Shown here: positions 1 through 8,393 of the stretch, in pieces
Numbering within the stretch: position 1 is the stretch's first letter
How the letters are laid out: the number at the start of each line of letters is the position of its first letter
Assembly (NCBI GenBank): GCA_963745945.1
Contig: CAVUZG010000007.1
Location: 434,001-498,000 of the forward strand
Direction: 5' to 3'
Source: DATFVA01 sp963745945
Lineage (GTDB): Bacteria > Bacteroidota > Ignavibacteria > Ignavibacteriales > Ignavibacteriaceae
DNA length: 64,000 nt
The notes under the pieces: model-generated
What the model saw: the letters and a program-made list of their open reading frames with translations, nothing else
Databases searched by the model: none
What the model was told of the DNA's origin: nothing
Position numbers and translations under genes: made by a program

Positions 1-300
1 ATGGCAGGCGGAGTAAAAATTGATGAGCCGGCTGTTGACCTGGCAGTCTGCTGCAGTGTGGCTTCTAGTCTTCTTGATAAACCTGTGGATAGCTCAACTG
101 TTGTAATTGGTGAAGTAGGACTGGGCGGCGAAATAAGAAGCGTTGGTAATATTGAAAAACGAATTGCAGAGGCAGAAAAGCTTGGATTTAATAAAATCCT
201 GATACCCTTAAATAATAAGAAATCACTAAAATCAAAAAGCCCGGTTAAAATAATTCCAATAAGTTCACTTTCTGAGGCAATAGCCAATATTTTTAAATGA
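1..300 (+). CDS. radA: RadA/Sms DNA repair ATPase, C-terminal fragment
   Basis: RadA is a RecA-like ATPase that helps branch migration and processing of recombination intermediates. Only the last 99 codons are in the window; the ATG at base 1 is almost certainly an internal codon, because the family reads straight into the GGVKIDEPAVDLAV segment seen at residues 3-16. This is the Lon-protease-like C-terminal domain, with the conserved GEVGLGGEIRSV stretch near residue 38. The ATPase core and zinc finger must lie upstream of the window. The gene ends with TGA and no clear terminator hairpin follows it. Confidence 0.93.
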   Translation: MAGGVKIDEPAVDLAVCCSVASSLLDKPVDSSTVVIGEVGLGGEIRSVGNIEKRIAEAEKLGFNKILIPLNNKKSLKSKSPVKIIPISSLSEAIANIFK

Positions 301-414
301 AAATCCTGTTTGGCTAAAAATCACAAAATTGCGCCCTGTAATATTCAGCCCATCTAAAAGTATACAATAAATAAAATTTTCTTTGTTTTTTTCAATATTA
401 GTGCTATTTTTCAA

Positions 415-432
415 CGCGGATTTAACCCCGCG
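415..432 (+). promoter_or_regulatory. GC-rich hairpin in the leader of the RRM gene
   Basis: In otherwise AT-rich leader DNA, CGCGG (415-419) can pair with CCGCG (428-432) around an 8-base loop, about 36 bases before the GTG start of the RNA-binding protein. Small RRM proteins are often regulated at the RNA level, so a leader structure is plausible, but any role is inference. Confidence 0.3.
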
Positions 433-467
433 GTTATTTTATTAATTATTTTTCAGAGGTAAGATTA

Positions 468-719
468 GTGAGTACTAAGCTTTTTGTTGGATCGCTTCCC
501 TGGGGAGTTAATGATGATTCTCTTCGCGCTGCTTTTGAACCACACGGTACAGTAGTTTCTGCGAAGGTTATCACTGACCGCCAGACTGGTAGATCCAGAG
601 GTTTCGGGTTCGTTGAAATGTCAAATGAAACCGAGGCAAATGCTGCTATCTCCGCTTTAAATGGTTCAGAACTTAGCGGTCGTAGTATAATTGTCAGTGA
701 AGCAAAACCTAAGAGTTAA
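468..719 (+). CDS. Small single-domain RRM RNA-binding protein
   Basis: An 83-residue protein consisting of one RNA recognition motif. RNP2 is LFVGSL at residues 5-10 and RNP1 is RGFGFVEM at residues 44-51, with the aromatic residues that stack on RNA bases intact. Proteins of this size and layout in cyanobacteria and Bacteroidota act as abundant RNA chaperones, often responding to cold. The start is a GTG preceded by AGAGGT at a spacing of 7; no ATG fits the family N-terminus. The gene stands alone with its own leader hairpin and a strong terminator, so it is probably monocistronic. Confidence 0.93.
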   Translation: MSTKLFVGSLPWGVNDDSLRAAFEPHGTVVSAKVITDRQTGRSRGFGFVEMSNETEANAAISALNGSELSGRSIIVSEAKPKS

Positions 720-746
720 TTTTCGGTTAGCTTTCTGTTTTTCCGG

Positions 747-774
747 GCGCTCTTTTTTACAGAGCGCTTTTTTA
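747..774 (+). terminator. Rho-independent terminator of the RRM gene
   Basis: A 7-bp stem GCGCTCT/AGAGCGC (747-753 with 761-767), a 7-base loop and a run of T follow the RRM stop codon by about 28 bases. Confidence 0.85.
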
Positions 775-801
775 TTTTAAAGAGAAGGGGTTTGGATCCA
801 G

Positions 802-836
802 ACTTTTTACTTACCTATCTGTCCTTTGGCGGATTA
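802..836. repeat. 35-bp imperfect repeat, copy A, after the methyltransferase gene
   Basis: This element starts with ACTTTTTACT, has ACC in the middle and ends TTTGGCGGATTA. It aligns with 1583-1616 over its whole length with one gap and roughly three quarters of positions identical. Each copy lies at the 3' end of a minus-strand gene. I do not recognise the family; a gene-cassette border or a relic of a small mobile element are both possible. Confidence 0.45.
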
Positions 837-842
837 AAGAGG

Positions 843-1499
843 TTATGTTTCTATTTCTTTTTTTACCAAAATATACGCTCTTTTGCTTTCATGTTCATAT
901 CCTTTATATGGATATCTAATTATAACCTCTAAAACATTAAATCCTACATTTTCTAGTATTGTTAATATTTTATCTGCATCAAAAAAACGCCAACTTGCAT
1001 TTGCTCCTTCTACTTCTAAAAAATTATTTACTTTAATTGTTTCTTTCCCAACATGAAAACTAAATAAACAATAACCACCATTTTTCAATATTCTATACCA
1101 TTCAATAAATGCTATCTTAACATCTTTGTAAGTAAAATGTACAATTGAATAAAATGCTAATATACCATCAGCAGATGAAGAACTTTTTCTCGATTCAAGC
1201 ATATTATCAATTTCAAATTTTATCTTTGGGAAATTCTTTTTTGCCAAAGCAATAGAATTTTCAGCAAAATCCAGACCTATTATTTTAAATTTTTTCTTCT
1301 CGTAAAGATATTTTGTTGTCTGTCCAGATCCACAACCAAAATCATATACTAAAGATTTCTTTGAAATTATTTCTGAAAATCGGTCTAAAATATTTCGATC
1401 AAATGGTTTACTGTTTAATTCATCTAAAAAATATTGAGAATATTCTTTTGCTGTTAAGTTATAGCAATTTTTAATTTCATCTAAATAATTCTTTTTCAT
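843..1499 (-). CDS. Class I SAM-dependent methyltransferase
   Basis: A 218-residue soluble protein with the class I Rossmann fold: motif I VYDFGCGSG at residues 51-59 binds S-adenosylmethionine, GLDFAENSI follows as the acidic post-I segment, and ADGILAFYSIVHF matches motif IV. The segment around LKNGGYCLFSFH is the usual motif after it. The substrate cannot be read from the sequence; small-molecule methylation is most likely. The gene is more AT-rich than its surroundings, is co-oriented with the VapBC pair behind it, and is followed by a repeat that also follows vapC, which suggests accessory DNA acquired by transfer. Confidence 0.85.
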   Translation of the reverse strand: MKKNYLDEIKNCYNLTAKEYSQYFLDELNSKPFDRNILDRFSEIISKKSLVYDFGCGSGQTTKYLYEKKKFKIIGLDFAENSIALAKKNFPKIKFEIDNMLESRKSSSSADGILAFYSIVHFTYKDVKIAFIEWYRILKNGGYCLFSFHVGKETIKVNNFLEVEGANASWRFFDADKILTILENVGFNVLEVIIRYPYKGYEHESKRAYILVKKEIET

Positions 1500-1582
1500 A
1501 CTTCTCTATTATTTTTCTTGCAAGATACTGGCTATGAAGATTAAAATACATCTGCTTAAAATTTAGTTCAGCAAAGGTGGTA

Positions 1583-1616
1583 ACTTTTTACTAACCATTC
1601 AGCTTTTGGCTGATTA
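1583..1616. repeat. 35-bp imperfect repeat, copy B, at the 3' end of vapC
   Basis: This is the partner of the element at 802-836. It begins ACTTTTTACT, ends TTTTGGCTGATTA and overlaps the vapC stop codon. The two copies bracket the methyltransferase gene. Confidence 0.45.
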
Positions 1617-2018
1617 GCTGCTCTTTAATATTACTGTTTTTAAACCCAAATATTTTTCTAAAGGAAAGAAATCTTTATCGTTATGCAGTAATTGAAGATC
1701 ATTATCTATACAAAATGTTCCAATGATTACATCAATAGTTTTTCGAACTGTAATTCCCTTTTTTCTAAGCAGCCTGTAATTATCCGCACTTTTTATTGCT
1801 ATTTCTTCACCACAAATACTGAAACAAGGGAAATAGCTTAGTATATTTTTTGCAGTTTCATAATCGTTATTATTCCTAAATCCCTGTAAAACTTCAACTA
1901 ATATAAAATCACCTATCACTACTATTTCTTTACCCAATATTTCATCAAGTTTTTCCACCTGCCAGTTGTCGGTTCCGTTAAAATAATCTATCAAAACTGA
2001 AGAATCGACGAGTATCAT
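1614..2018 (-). CDS. vapC: VapC-type PIN-domain ribonuclease toxin
   Basis: A 134-residue PIN-domain protein, the usual size for a VapC toxin, which cleaves RNA (typically tRNA or rRNA) using Mg2+. Acidic residues expected in the active site are visible: D5 in ILVDSSVLIDYF, E42 in LVEVLQGF, D96 in KTIDVIIG, and D114/D116 in HNDKDF. Its start overlaps the stop of the antitoxin gene by 4 bases (ATGA), the classic translational coupling of type II toxin-antitoxin operons. All catalytic positions look intact, so it should be active. The pair sits in an AT-rich accessory block. Confidence 0.92.
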   Translation of the reverse strand: MILVDSSVLIDYFNGTDNWQVEKLDEILGKEIVVIGDFILVEVLQGFRNNNDYETAKNILSYFPCFSICGEEIAIKSADNYRLLRKKGITVRKTIDVIIGTFCIDNDLQLLHNDKDFFPLEKYLGLKTVILKSS

Positions 2019-2209
2019 TTGTCTTTTCTCATTTCAACTAAATTACCTTCCCATTTTAATTTCCCTCTTAATTTTCTAAGCTTACTTTGATTTTTAACTT
2101 TCACCAATAATCTTAACCCTTCTTCAACAACTTCTTTTTTCGTTTTTAAGCCGGAAGTTTTAAGCGCTAATGACATAAGTTTATCATCAATTACAATATT
2201 AGTTCTCAT
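2015..2209 (-). CDS. vapB: VapB-type antitoxin
   Basis: A 64-residue protein with the N-terminal DNA-binding ribbon-helix-helix pattern (TNIVIDDKLMSLAL, then a helix containing TKKEVVEEGLRLLV) that is typical of the VapB/DUF2191 family. The basic C-terminal tail (KLRKLRGKLKWEG, then NLVEMRKDK) is the part expected to wrap around and block the VapC active site. It is the first gene of the operon, overlaps vapC by 4 bases, and is preceded by a palindrome that probably serves as the autoregulatory operator. Confidence 0.9.
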   Translation of the reverse strand: MRTNIVIDDKLMSLALKTSGLKTKKEVVEEGLRLLVKVKNQSKLRKLRGKLKWEGNLVEMRKDK

Positions 2210-2226
2210 TTCTGTCTCCGATTATG

Positions 2227-2253
2227 TGTGTATTAATATGGTAAATATACACA
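2227..2253 (-). promoter_or_regulatory. Probable VapB operator palindrome
   Basis: TGTGTAT (2227-2233) and ATACACA (2247-2253) form an inverted repeat with a 13-bp centre, 17 bp upstream of the vapB start. VapB proteins bind such palindromes as dimers to repress their own operon. The structure is seen; the binding is inferred. Confidence 0.6.
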
Positions 2254-2325
2254 TACTTAATTAATAAATCACTGTGTTGCAAATAACCGGCGCCCACTTG
2301 ATTTGCGGGATATACCACAACTAAA

Positions 2326-2826
2326 CTAATTGGTGAAAAAATTAAAATAAATATCTTCCATTGACATTTTGATAAAACTATGATTACCATTTTTATTTAA
2401 TAGCAAAACTAATGGATAAGCCCCAGCACCATCGCTTGCATTCATAAGTAAAATAATTGCCTGGTAATCGTTATTGAAAAATGCATCAATGTTTTTATAG
2501 TTGGAATCATATTCTAATGAAGGATTATAAAATCTTTTGTAAAAATCCTTTGGAATTAAAATATATTTATCATCAATTTCTAAATTGATTTTACTTATTT
2601 CGTATTTAGGTAGACTCCCATCAATTCCAAAAGCAGTATCATTGTCAATGGTATTGAATTGGATTTTGCTCAAATCGTGATCTTTAGAGTTGAATAATTT
2701 TTTAGAAATTGAAAGAGAAAACGTATGACCATTATCTTCCTTGTTGATTTGAGCGTGTAATGTTTCATTTGTTTGAGCGAAAACAGCAAATGAAAAAAAT
2801 AAAACGATTAATAAAACATTTTTCAT
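2326..2826 (-). CDS. Hypothetical exported protein
   Basis: I do not recognise this 166-residue protein. It begins with a clear signal peptide, MKNVLLIVLFFSFAVFAQ, which is why the ATG at 2826 is preferred over an upstream in-frame start at 2910 that would bury the signal sequence behind 28 extra residues. The mature part is polar with predicted beta strands and no cysteines; the pattern AIILLMNASDGAGAYPLVLLLN near the C-terminus is the most hydrophobic segment. It shares strand and base composition with the VapBC block. A periplasmic or surface location is the only inference I would make. Confidence 0.6.
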   Translation of the reverse strand: MKNVLLIVLFFSFAVFAQTNETLHAQINKEDNGHTFSLSISKKLFNSKDHDLSKIQFNTIDNDTAFGIDGSLPKYEISKINLEIDDKYILIPKDFYKRFYNPSLEYDSNYKNIDAFFNNDYQAIILLMNASDGAGAYPLVLLLNKNGNHSFIKMSMEDIYFNFFTN

Positions 2827-3031
2827 AAAAAATATTTTAGTGGTATAACTATTACTTATGCTGATTGTGCGGTTATCAATTCGGCAGATATTCACCAAAT
2901 AAATTCTCATATATCATCCGGGTGTGTTGTTTGTATGTTTTATCCACGGTCTGCATTCCCTGTATAACCCACAATTATTTTACCTGATACAACTTACTTT
3001 TTCTGTTTTGTAAATTCAATAATTACAGTAG

Positions 3032-3064
3032 AGATATGCTTATTTTCTTAAATCCGGCATATCT
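3032..3064. terminator. Hairpin after the DUF5686 gene
   Basis: AGATATGC (3032-3039) and GCATATCT (3057-3064) form a perfect 8-bp stem with a 17-base loop just past the DUF5686 stop. There is no convincing T run on the minus strand, so termination is uncertain. Confidence 0.3.
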
Positions 3065-3070
3065 AAAGAT

Positions 3071-4180
3071 TTAAAACAAAAATGAATTCAACCCAACCCT
3101 GAAATTATTCTCCCCTTTATAATTCAGTTTCCACGCAAACTCAACCCGGAATGGTATAAGTACCTGCGATAATCCGAACCCTATTTCATAAAACGGATGT
3201 GGAAAAGTTTTAACATTTACAGGCATAATTGCAGCGGTTTCTTTTCCAACTTCAGTGTAGGCTGCATTAAAAAATGTGTTAAGTTGAATTTCCCAATCCA
3301 TTAGTCCCGGAATTCTTAAAGTGCGGAATACCAGATCACGAAAGTCATGTTCAAGGTTTACCGTAACTACCCGGCTGCCGAAAATTTCATTTACATTTAA
3401 TGTTCTGAAAGCAAAATCCTGAAACAGGATATCAATATTACCGCGTAAAGCATATAATGACTGGTATGGCAGGCTTCCCCTGTTGTAAATTCCCATTAAC
3501 CTGTACGACAAATGCTGAGATTTAAAAGTATTAACCGTTCCGTTTACTTCCAGTTCATAAGTAGTATAATCAAGTCCGCTTTTTAGATTTTTTTTATCTG
3601 ATAATTCAATGCTTCCATTTAATATTATGTGAGATTTTCCGCGCGAAATCCTTCGTCTGAAGTATCCGTCTTCAATATAATCCCTGAAGTCCAATTTGAA
3701 TCCGGCAGTCAGTGCATTTATTCGTTTCTCATAAACTGCCTGGTTTGCAGGGTAAACCCTATCTTTGTTAAAAAAAGAAAAATTGCTGTTAACCGCGGCG
3801 CTATTGTCAGTATGATTCTTAAAGCCTGCACTTAATGAAAGCACAGGAAAAACTTCTCCCGATAAATTAAAATCAAATCCTTTTGTGTAATAATAATTCC
3901 TGAATTCATATTTTGAAATAAGAGAGAGCAGAGAAGGGATCAGTTCACCATAATGATCAGATTCACCGAAAAGTATTTTTAATTTATTATAAACATTCAC
4001 GCTAACTGAATATGTTCTGTAATTCCCGAGAAGGTATTCAAGAGAAAGATCTTCTTTAAATTTTTTATCTGAAAACCCATAAGAAAAATTCAACGAACCG
4101 TTTAACCTTTTCTTTAAAGCATCATCAAGAAAAAACCCGTAATCAATTGCATTACCTTCCACCCGATTGAAATGATACAT
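3071..4180 (-). CDS. DUF5686 outer membrane protein, C-terminal half (downstream of a frameshift)
   Basis: This 369-residue frame holds the beta-barrel-like C-terminal half of a DUF5686 family protein: alternating aromatic and polar strands, repeated YYY/FRDY-type segments and a terminal phenylalanine (FLF) as in outer membrane proteins. It has no signal peptide of its own. It continues the protein encoded at 4152-5483: reading the upstream part of this frame gives AVSTPLGMYHFNRVEGN, the family's normal joining segment, after a TGA at about 4210. The two frames rejoin if one base is removed near 4195-4210. Together they would give about 800 residues, the normal family length. Confidence 0.75.
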   Translation of the reverse strand: MYHFNRVEGNAIDYGFFLDDALKKRLNGSLNFSYGFSDKKFKEDLSLEYLLGNYRTYSVSVNVYNKLKILFGESDHYGELIPSLLSLISKYEFRNYYYTKGFDFNLSGEVFPVLSLSAGFKNHTDNSAAVNSNFSFFNKDRVYPANQAVYEKRINALTAGFKLDFRDYIEDGYFRRRISRGKSHIILNGSIELSDKKNLKSGLDYTTYELEVNGTVNTFKSQHLSYRLMGIYNRGSLPYQSLYALRGNIDILFQDFAFRTLNVNEIFGSRVVTVNLEHDFRDLVFRTLRIPGLMDWEIQLNTFFNAAYTEVGKETAAIMPVNVKTFPHPFYEIGFGLSQVLIPFRVEFAWKLNYKGENNFRVGLNSFLF

Positions 4181-5483
4181 ACCTAATGGAGTGCTTACAG
4201 CAAAGTTGTCGTGTCAAATCAATTTTAGAAGAAAGAAATGAAAAACGATCCCAGAAAGTCTTGGGAATACTTTCAACACTATCAATCCGTTCATACGCAC
4301 TTTCCTCTTCGGGAGTATTTGGAATTGTTTGAATTGAACTCCAGTAAGTAGAATCTTTTTCGTCGGCATCAGGCACGACTTTGATAACAGCTTTATCAAA
4401 AAAATCATCCTGAATTACCGGATTAATTTTATAATCATATAAAATTGTGGAAAGTTCAAAACCAAACCTTACAAGATTTAAATAATTAGCTTTAACCATC
4501 AACCTGTAATCCACGGGCATCACTATTGAATCTGAAAAAGCAGAGAATTGCTGAAAGACAGAAACCGTATCGAAAATTCCGCCTGTGTTTGCAGCCCTGT
4601 TAAGCTGAAGATCAACTTTTATAAGATCGAAACAGTCTGCGGTGATATAAATGCTTCCCTTAAATCCGGGATCGTGCTGATTATCCGGAGTAAGATGAAT
4701 TTTATAAACTGTCGTATTGTTGATGGCGAGAGTATTTTCAATGTAGAAATAATAATAGCTCAGCGCGTTATCCGCTAAAGGACCGGGTAAATCTTCACCG
4801 AGAAAGTTTACAGTTTCATCATAAAAATTCTGAATGAACCTTCCCCCCGTAAGAATATTTATTGAAGGAGGAAAATTTGCCGTCTGTTTCCTCGCTAATA
4901 TTAATTCTTTGTACTCACCAGGTTTTTTATAAAAACCTTCGCTCTGGTTTTCTAAAATTCCCGATATTTTAAATGGCACTGTATCGCTTTCGGCAAGGTT
5001 TATCCCCACACTATGACTTCCTGAGCTGACATCTCCCTGGGTTTTAATTATTCCTTTCGTGTAAGCTTTGAATTCATAGCTGTCCAACAGGGAATTTCGT
5101 TCTTTCTTACGAAGAATAGCTTTTCTGATTATTTCCAGTGCAGGATTTTCACCGGGCAGAACAGTTATCTCAGGTAAATTTATATTAGTAAGTCTTAATC
5201 TGAAGTTTACATCATCTTTACTCTCCGAAACATTAATTTTTAATGTATCGGAAATATATCCAATGTATGAAGCTATCAACGTGTAACTTCCGCTTCTAAG
5301 TTTAAGTTCATATCTCCCGTTACTGTTTGCTGAAGTACCCGAGGTCGTTCCTGTTATTCTGATATTAGCAAAGGGCAGTGGGTTACTCACATTATCGGTT
5401 ACTGTTCCTTCAATCAAAAACTTCTGGGCAAAAGTGATGCTAATCGAAAAAGTGATTATTAACAGCAGGGAAAATAATTTCAT
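4152..5483 (-). CDS. DUF5686 outer membrane protein, N-terminal half with carboxypeptidase-like regulatory domain
   Basis: The N-terminal part of the frame-broken DUF5686 gene. A signal peptide ends near FSISITFAQ (residue 19). A carboxypeptidase-like regulatory (Ig-like) domain follows at about residues 22-110, with GTVTDNVSNPLPFANIRI and the SNGRYELKLRSGSYTL turn. Then comes the DUF5686 domain with NPALEIIRKAI. The last 15 or so residues (RQLCCKHSIRYVSFQSGGR) are out-of-frame readthrough. Known members are outer membrane proteins of Bacteroidota of unknown function, often needed for envelope integrity. The break may be an assembly error. Confidence 0.8.
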   Translation of the reverse strand: MKLFSLLLIITFSISITFAQKFLIEGTVTDNVSNPLPFANIRITGTTSGTSANSNGRYELKLRSGSYTLIASYIGYISDTLKINVSESKDDVNFRLRLTNINLPEITVLPGENPALEIIRKAILRKKERNSLLDSYEFKAYTKGIIKTQGDVSSGSHSVGINLAESDTVPFKISGILENQSEGFYKKPGEYKELILARKQTANFPPSINILTGGRFIQNFYDETVNFLGEDLPGPLADNALSYYYFYIENTLAINNTTVYKIHLTPDNQHDPGFKGSIYITADCFDLIKVDLQLNRAANTGGIFDTVSVFQQFSAFSDSIVMPVDYRLMVKANYLNLVRFGFELSTILYDYKINPVIQDDFFDKAVIKVVPDADEKDSTYWSSIQTIPNTPEEESAYERIDSVESIPKTFWDRFSFLSSKIDLTRQLCCKHSIRYVSFQSGGR

Positions 5484-5536
5484 TCGAATTTGTTTAAATT
5501 AGTTAAACTATATTGGGATATAAATATCGGTAAATC

Positions 5537-6892
5537 ATGCTTAATATTATAGGAATTTTACGGGAAGCAATTAATAAAAAAGGAGAAAAGAGAGTAGCTG
5601 TAACTCCTTTTTATGCTTCACAAATAGTAAAAAAGGGACACAAACTCCTGGTTCAACCTGCTGAAAATCCGGAAACCGGGGAGATAAAAAGAGCTTTTGA
5701 TGATGAAGAATATATTCAATGCAGAGCTGAAATAAACGAAGATTTATCTGCAGCGGATGTAATCTTTGGATTGAAAGAAATCCCGGTAAAAAGAATTCTG
5801 CCTGAGAAGGCTTACTATTTTTTTTCGCATACACATAAGGGACAATTAAAAAATCGTGAAATGTTAAAAACACTTATTGATCTGAAAACAACTGTAATAG
5901 ATTATGAGTTGATCAGAAATGAGAATAATCATCGTTTAATTACTGCCTTTACCTATAATGCGGGTTATGCCGGGATGGTAGATACATTGTGGACACTTGG
6001 TTTGAGACTAAAAATAAGAGGGATCAGCAGTCCTTTTGAAAATATCCCGCAGGCAATAGAAGGAGAAGATCTTCAGGCAATTAAAGATATTGTGAAAGCA
6101 ACTGGCAGAATAATCTCTAAAAAGGGTACACCGGAAGAAATTCCGCCGGTTATAACCTGCTTTCTTGGTGTCGGAAAAACGAGCACCGGGGCCAGGGAAA
6201 TATTTGATCTTCTTCCGGTGCAGGAAATTACTCCTGATCAGATCGAGGAAATTTTCTATCACGGTTCCAGAAAGAAGATCTATAAACTGGTACTTGATGT
6301 TCACGAAATGTACAGGTTGAAAGCAGGCAAAAGAGGTAAAGTTGAAAATTACTCAGGTATGAGCAAACGACAAAAAATGCATCATTACCTTTCACATCCG
6401 GAACTGTATGAATCAAATCTTGATAATATCCTTCCATATGTAACCGTGCTTATGAACTGTATCATTTGGGAACAAAAATATCCACGGGTTCTATCCAAAA
6501 AGCTTATGAAAGAATTATATAGCCGGAATAAAACTTTAATAGCAATCGGAGATATTACGTGCGATCCGAATGGATCAATTGAATTTTCTAAGGAAACATG
6601 GATTGACAACCCCGTTTATATTTACAATCCAATCAGCGAAACCATAAAAATGGGATTTGAAGGAGATGGTGTCGCAGTAATGGCAGTAACTAATTTGCCA
6701 TGTGAGTTTTCAGCCGATGCTTCGAGACAATTCGGCAAGGATTTATCAGTTTTTCTCGATTCAATTATTTCAGCTGATTATAAAGGTGAGCTTGAACAAT
6801 CAGGTTTGCCGGCGGAAATAAGAAGAGCCGTGATTATCTGGAAGGGAAATTTTACAGATGATTATTTATATATGAAAAATTATATCGTCTGA
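5537..6892 (+). CDS. Lysine-ketoglutarate reductase (saccharopine-forming), alanine dehydrogenase/PNT fold
   Basis: The 451-residue protein resembles the first domain of the bifunctional mitochondrial enzyme AASS, which condenses lysine with 2-oxoglutarate to form saccharopine using NAD(P)H. The N-terminal AlaDh/PNT domain opens with GILREAINKKGEKRVAVTP and includes FFSHTHKGQ; a nucleotide-binding Rossmann segment, FLGVGKTSTGAREIF, lies near residue 210. The partner enzyme, saccharopine dehydrogenase, is encoded convergently with only 3 bases between stops. In animals these two activities are fused; here they are separate genes on opposite strands. The start is the ATG at 5537, without a clear Shine-Dalgarno site. 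An alanine dehydrogenase-like activity is the main alternative. Confidence 0.78.
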   Translation: MLNIIGILREAINKKGEKRVAVTPFYASQIVKKGHKLLVQPAENPETGEIKRAFDDEEYIQCRAEINEDLSAADVIFGLKEIPVKRILPEKAYYFFSHTHKGQLKNREMLKTLIDLKTTVIDYELIRNENNHRLITAFTYNAGYAGMVDTLWTLGLRLKIRGISSPFENIPQAIEGEDLQAIKDIVKATGRIISKKGTPEEIPPVITCFLGVGKTSTGAREIFDLLPVQEITPDQIEEIFYHGSRKKIYKLVLDVHEMYRLKAGKRGKVENYSGMSKRQKMHHYLSHPELYESNLDNILPYVTVLMNCIIWEQKYPRVLSKKLMKELYSRNKTLIAIGDITCDPNGSIEFSKETWIDNPVYIYNPISETIKMGFEGDGVAVMAVTNLPCEFSADASRQFGKDLSVFLDSIISADYKGELEQSGLPAEIRRAVIIWKGNFTDDYLYMKNYIV

Positions 6893-6895
6893 AAA

Positions 6896-8233
6896 TTAAT
6901 TCAACTCCGTTTCAGTTTCAGTAAAAGTAATACCGTATTCTTCCAGCTCTTTTAGAACCGGCGAATAAATATCTTTATAAACAGGAATGATGACGCCTCT
7001 TTCCTTAATATTTTCATTCGCAATTAATTTAACAGCAATACCTACAGGTAATCCAACTGTATAAGTCATTGCAGTATTCAATTTGTCTTTACCTTTCTGA
7101 ACCATCGTTGAAATTATTTTTTTCTTTTTGTTACCCGTCTTATAAATCATCTCTGTCTGAAGTACAACCATATCCCTGTCGTTTTCTTTGAATTTCCATT
7201 TTTTCAACAATAAATCCAGAAGAATCTGTGCAGAAGTTGCAGACTTAATATTGATTTTTGTATCAGCAAATAAGTCAAGCCACTTAATTTTTTTTAAAAC
7301 TTCAGTATCAGAATCATTCCCAAAAAATTCCGCCAGGTCTTCTTCACCTGGTTTGCCGTTTGGTGAAGGAAGAGATGCACGGACCCATTCTCTCGTTGTT
7401 AAATTTTCAGAATTTGGAATAGTGTAAGTATTATCGGTAAGATCAAGTTTTACCAGTGCATTCCACGCTTTACAAAATCCCGGTCTTCTCAGTGTTCCGC
7501 GGTAAAAGTCTTCAACAGCATTTAAATTATATTTTTTAATGTAAGAAACAGAGTCTCTGTTCGGATATGCTTCAAATGATCCTAAACCGGGAACTACAAT
7601 ATTTTCAATATTAAGGAATAATTTTCTGTACGGAACAAATTTTACGGAAGAATTTTCGAAATAGCGTGCGTCTGATTGTCCTGCAAGAATAACATTCATC
7701 GGGCTCCATGTAATTTTATAGTGCCAGGGATTATCATCACACTCAGGAGAAACCAAAGCTCCGCAAAAAGATTTTAATGACGTAATGATTCCCCCCGTTT
7801 CTTCAACCTTCTCCTTTAACTGCATTGCATCCATATGGTCAATTCCCGGGTCAACGCCCATTTCATTCAGAAATATTAACCCGTTTATTTTTGCTTCCTC
7901 ATCCAGGCTCATCATCTCAGGAGAAACATAGGATGCCGTAACTAAATTGGTTTTATGTCTTAAACATTCTTTTGCAATTATTTCATGCATTGAAGGCGGA
8001 AGAAAAGAAATTGCAATATCTGCATTTGAAATTTCTCCCGTTCTTTGATTATCATCTAATGCATTAAATTTTATCGCCCTGCCAGACGGATGGTTTTGGA
8101 CCTTTTGTTCAGCAAGTTCAAAATCAAAATCACCAACAGTTACTTCCCAATCCTGTTTTGAAGAATTATTAAGCAGGTAATCAATAAGAGCTGTTGCAGT
8201 TCTCCCGGCACCAATAACGAATATGCGTTTCAT
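6896..8233 (-). CDS. Saccharopine dehydrogenase (glutamate-forming type)
   Basis: A 445-residue member of the saccharopine dehydrogenase family, the partner of the reductase encoded at 5537-6892. The N-terminal Rossmann motif is FVIGAGRTATALIDYLL at residues 5-21; the family signature NEMGVDPGIDHMDAM lies near residue 125 and helps form the substrate site. The enzyme would oxidise saccharopine to aminoadipate semialdehyde plus glutamate. Length matches the yeast Lys9 type. Reverse use in lysine synthesis is possible in principle, but pairing with an AASS-like reductase favours catabolism. Its stop lies 3 bases from the stop of the reductase, so transcripts from the two genes may overlap. Confidence 0.85.
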   Translation of the reverse strand: MKRIFVIGAGRTATALIDYLLNNSSKQDWEVTVGDFDFELAEQKVQNHPSGRAIKFNALDDNQRTGEISNADIAISFLPPSMHEIIAKECLRHKTNLVTASYVSPEMMSLDEEAKINGLIFLNEMGVDPGIDHMDAMQLKEKVEETGGIITSLKSFCGALVSPECDDNPWHYKITWSPMNVILAGQSDARYFENSSVKFVPYRKLFLNIENIVVPGLGSFEAYPNRDSVSYIKKYNLNAVEDFYRGTLRRPGFCKAWNALVKLDLTDNTYTIPNSENLTTREWVRASLPSPNGKPGEEDLAEFFGNDSDTEVLKKIKWLDLFADTKINIKSATSAQILLDLLLKKWKFKENDRDMVVLQTEMIYKTGNKKKKIISTMVQKGKDKLNTAMTYTVGLPVGIAVKLIANENIKERGVIIPVYKDIYSPVLKELEEYGITFTETETELN

Positions 8234-8393
8234 TTTTTTAATATGTTTTTTTTATCCATTAAAACTAAGAGTTTGGAAAATAAATTACCAAATTAAAATT
8301 GATATTAACCACACCTTTTTATGTTTAATTATGACAGGAATAATCCTATTTTTAATTTTTGGAATTACTGTTAAAGTTATGTGAGGATATTCA

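Noticed and set aside
1583..1616. Reading the 35-bp repeats as true integron attC sites
   Set aside because: Neither copy has the GTTRRRY/RYYYAAC core pair and no integrase is visible, so only a repeat is claimed.
3629..3835. Short antisense frames inside long genes, for example 3629-3835, 7188-7427, 20400-20744, 26216-26419 and 61065-61265
   Set aside because: They lie entirely within well-supported genes on the other strand or frame, lack ribosome binding sites and encode compositionally odd, unrecognisable peptides.
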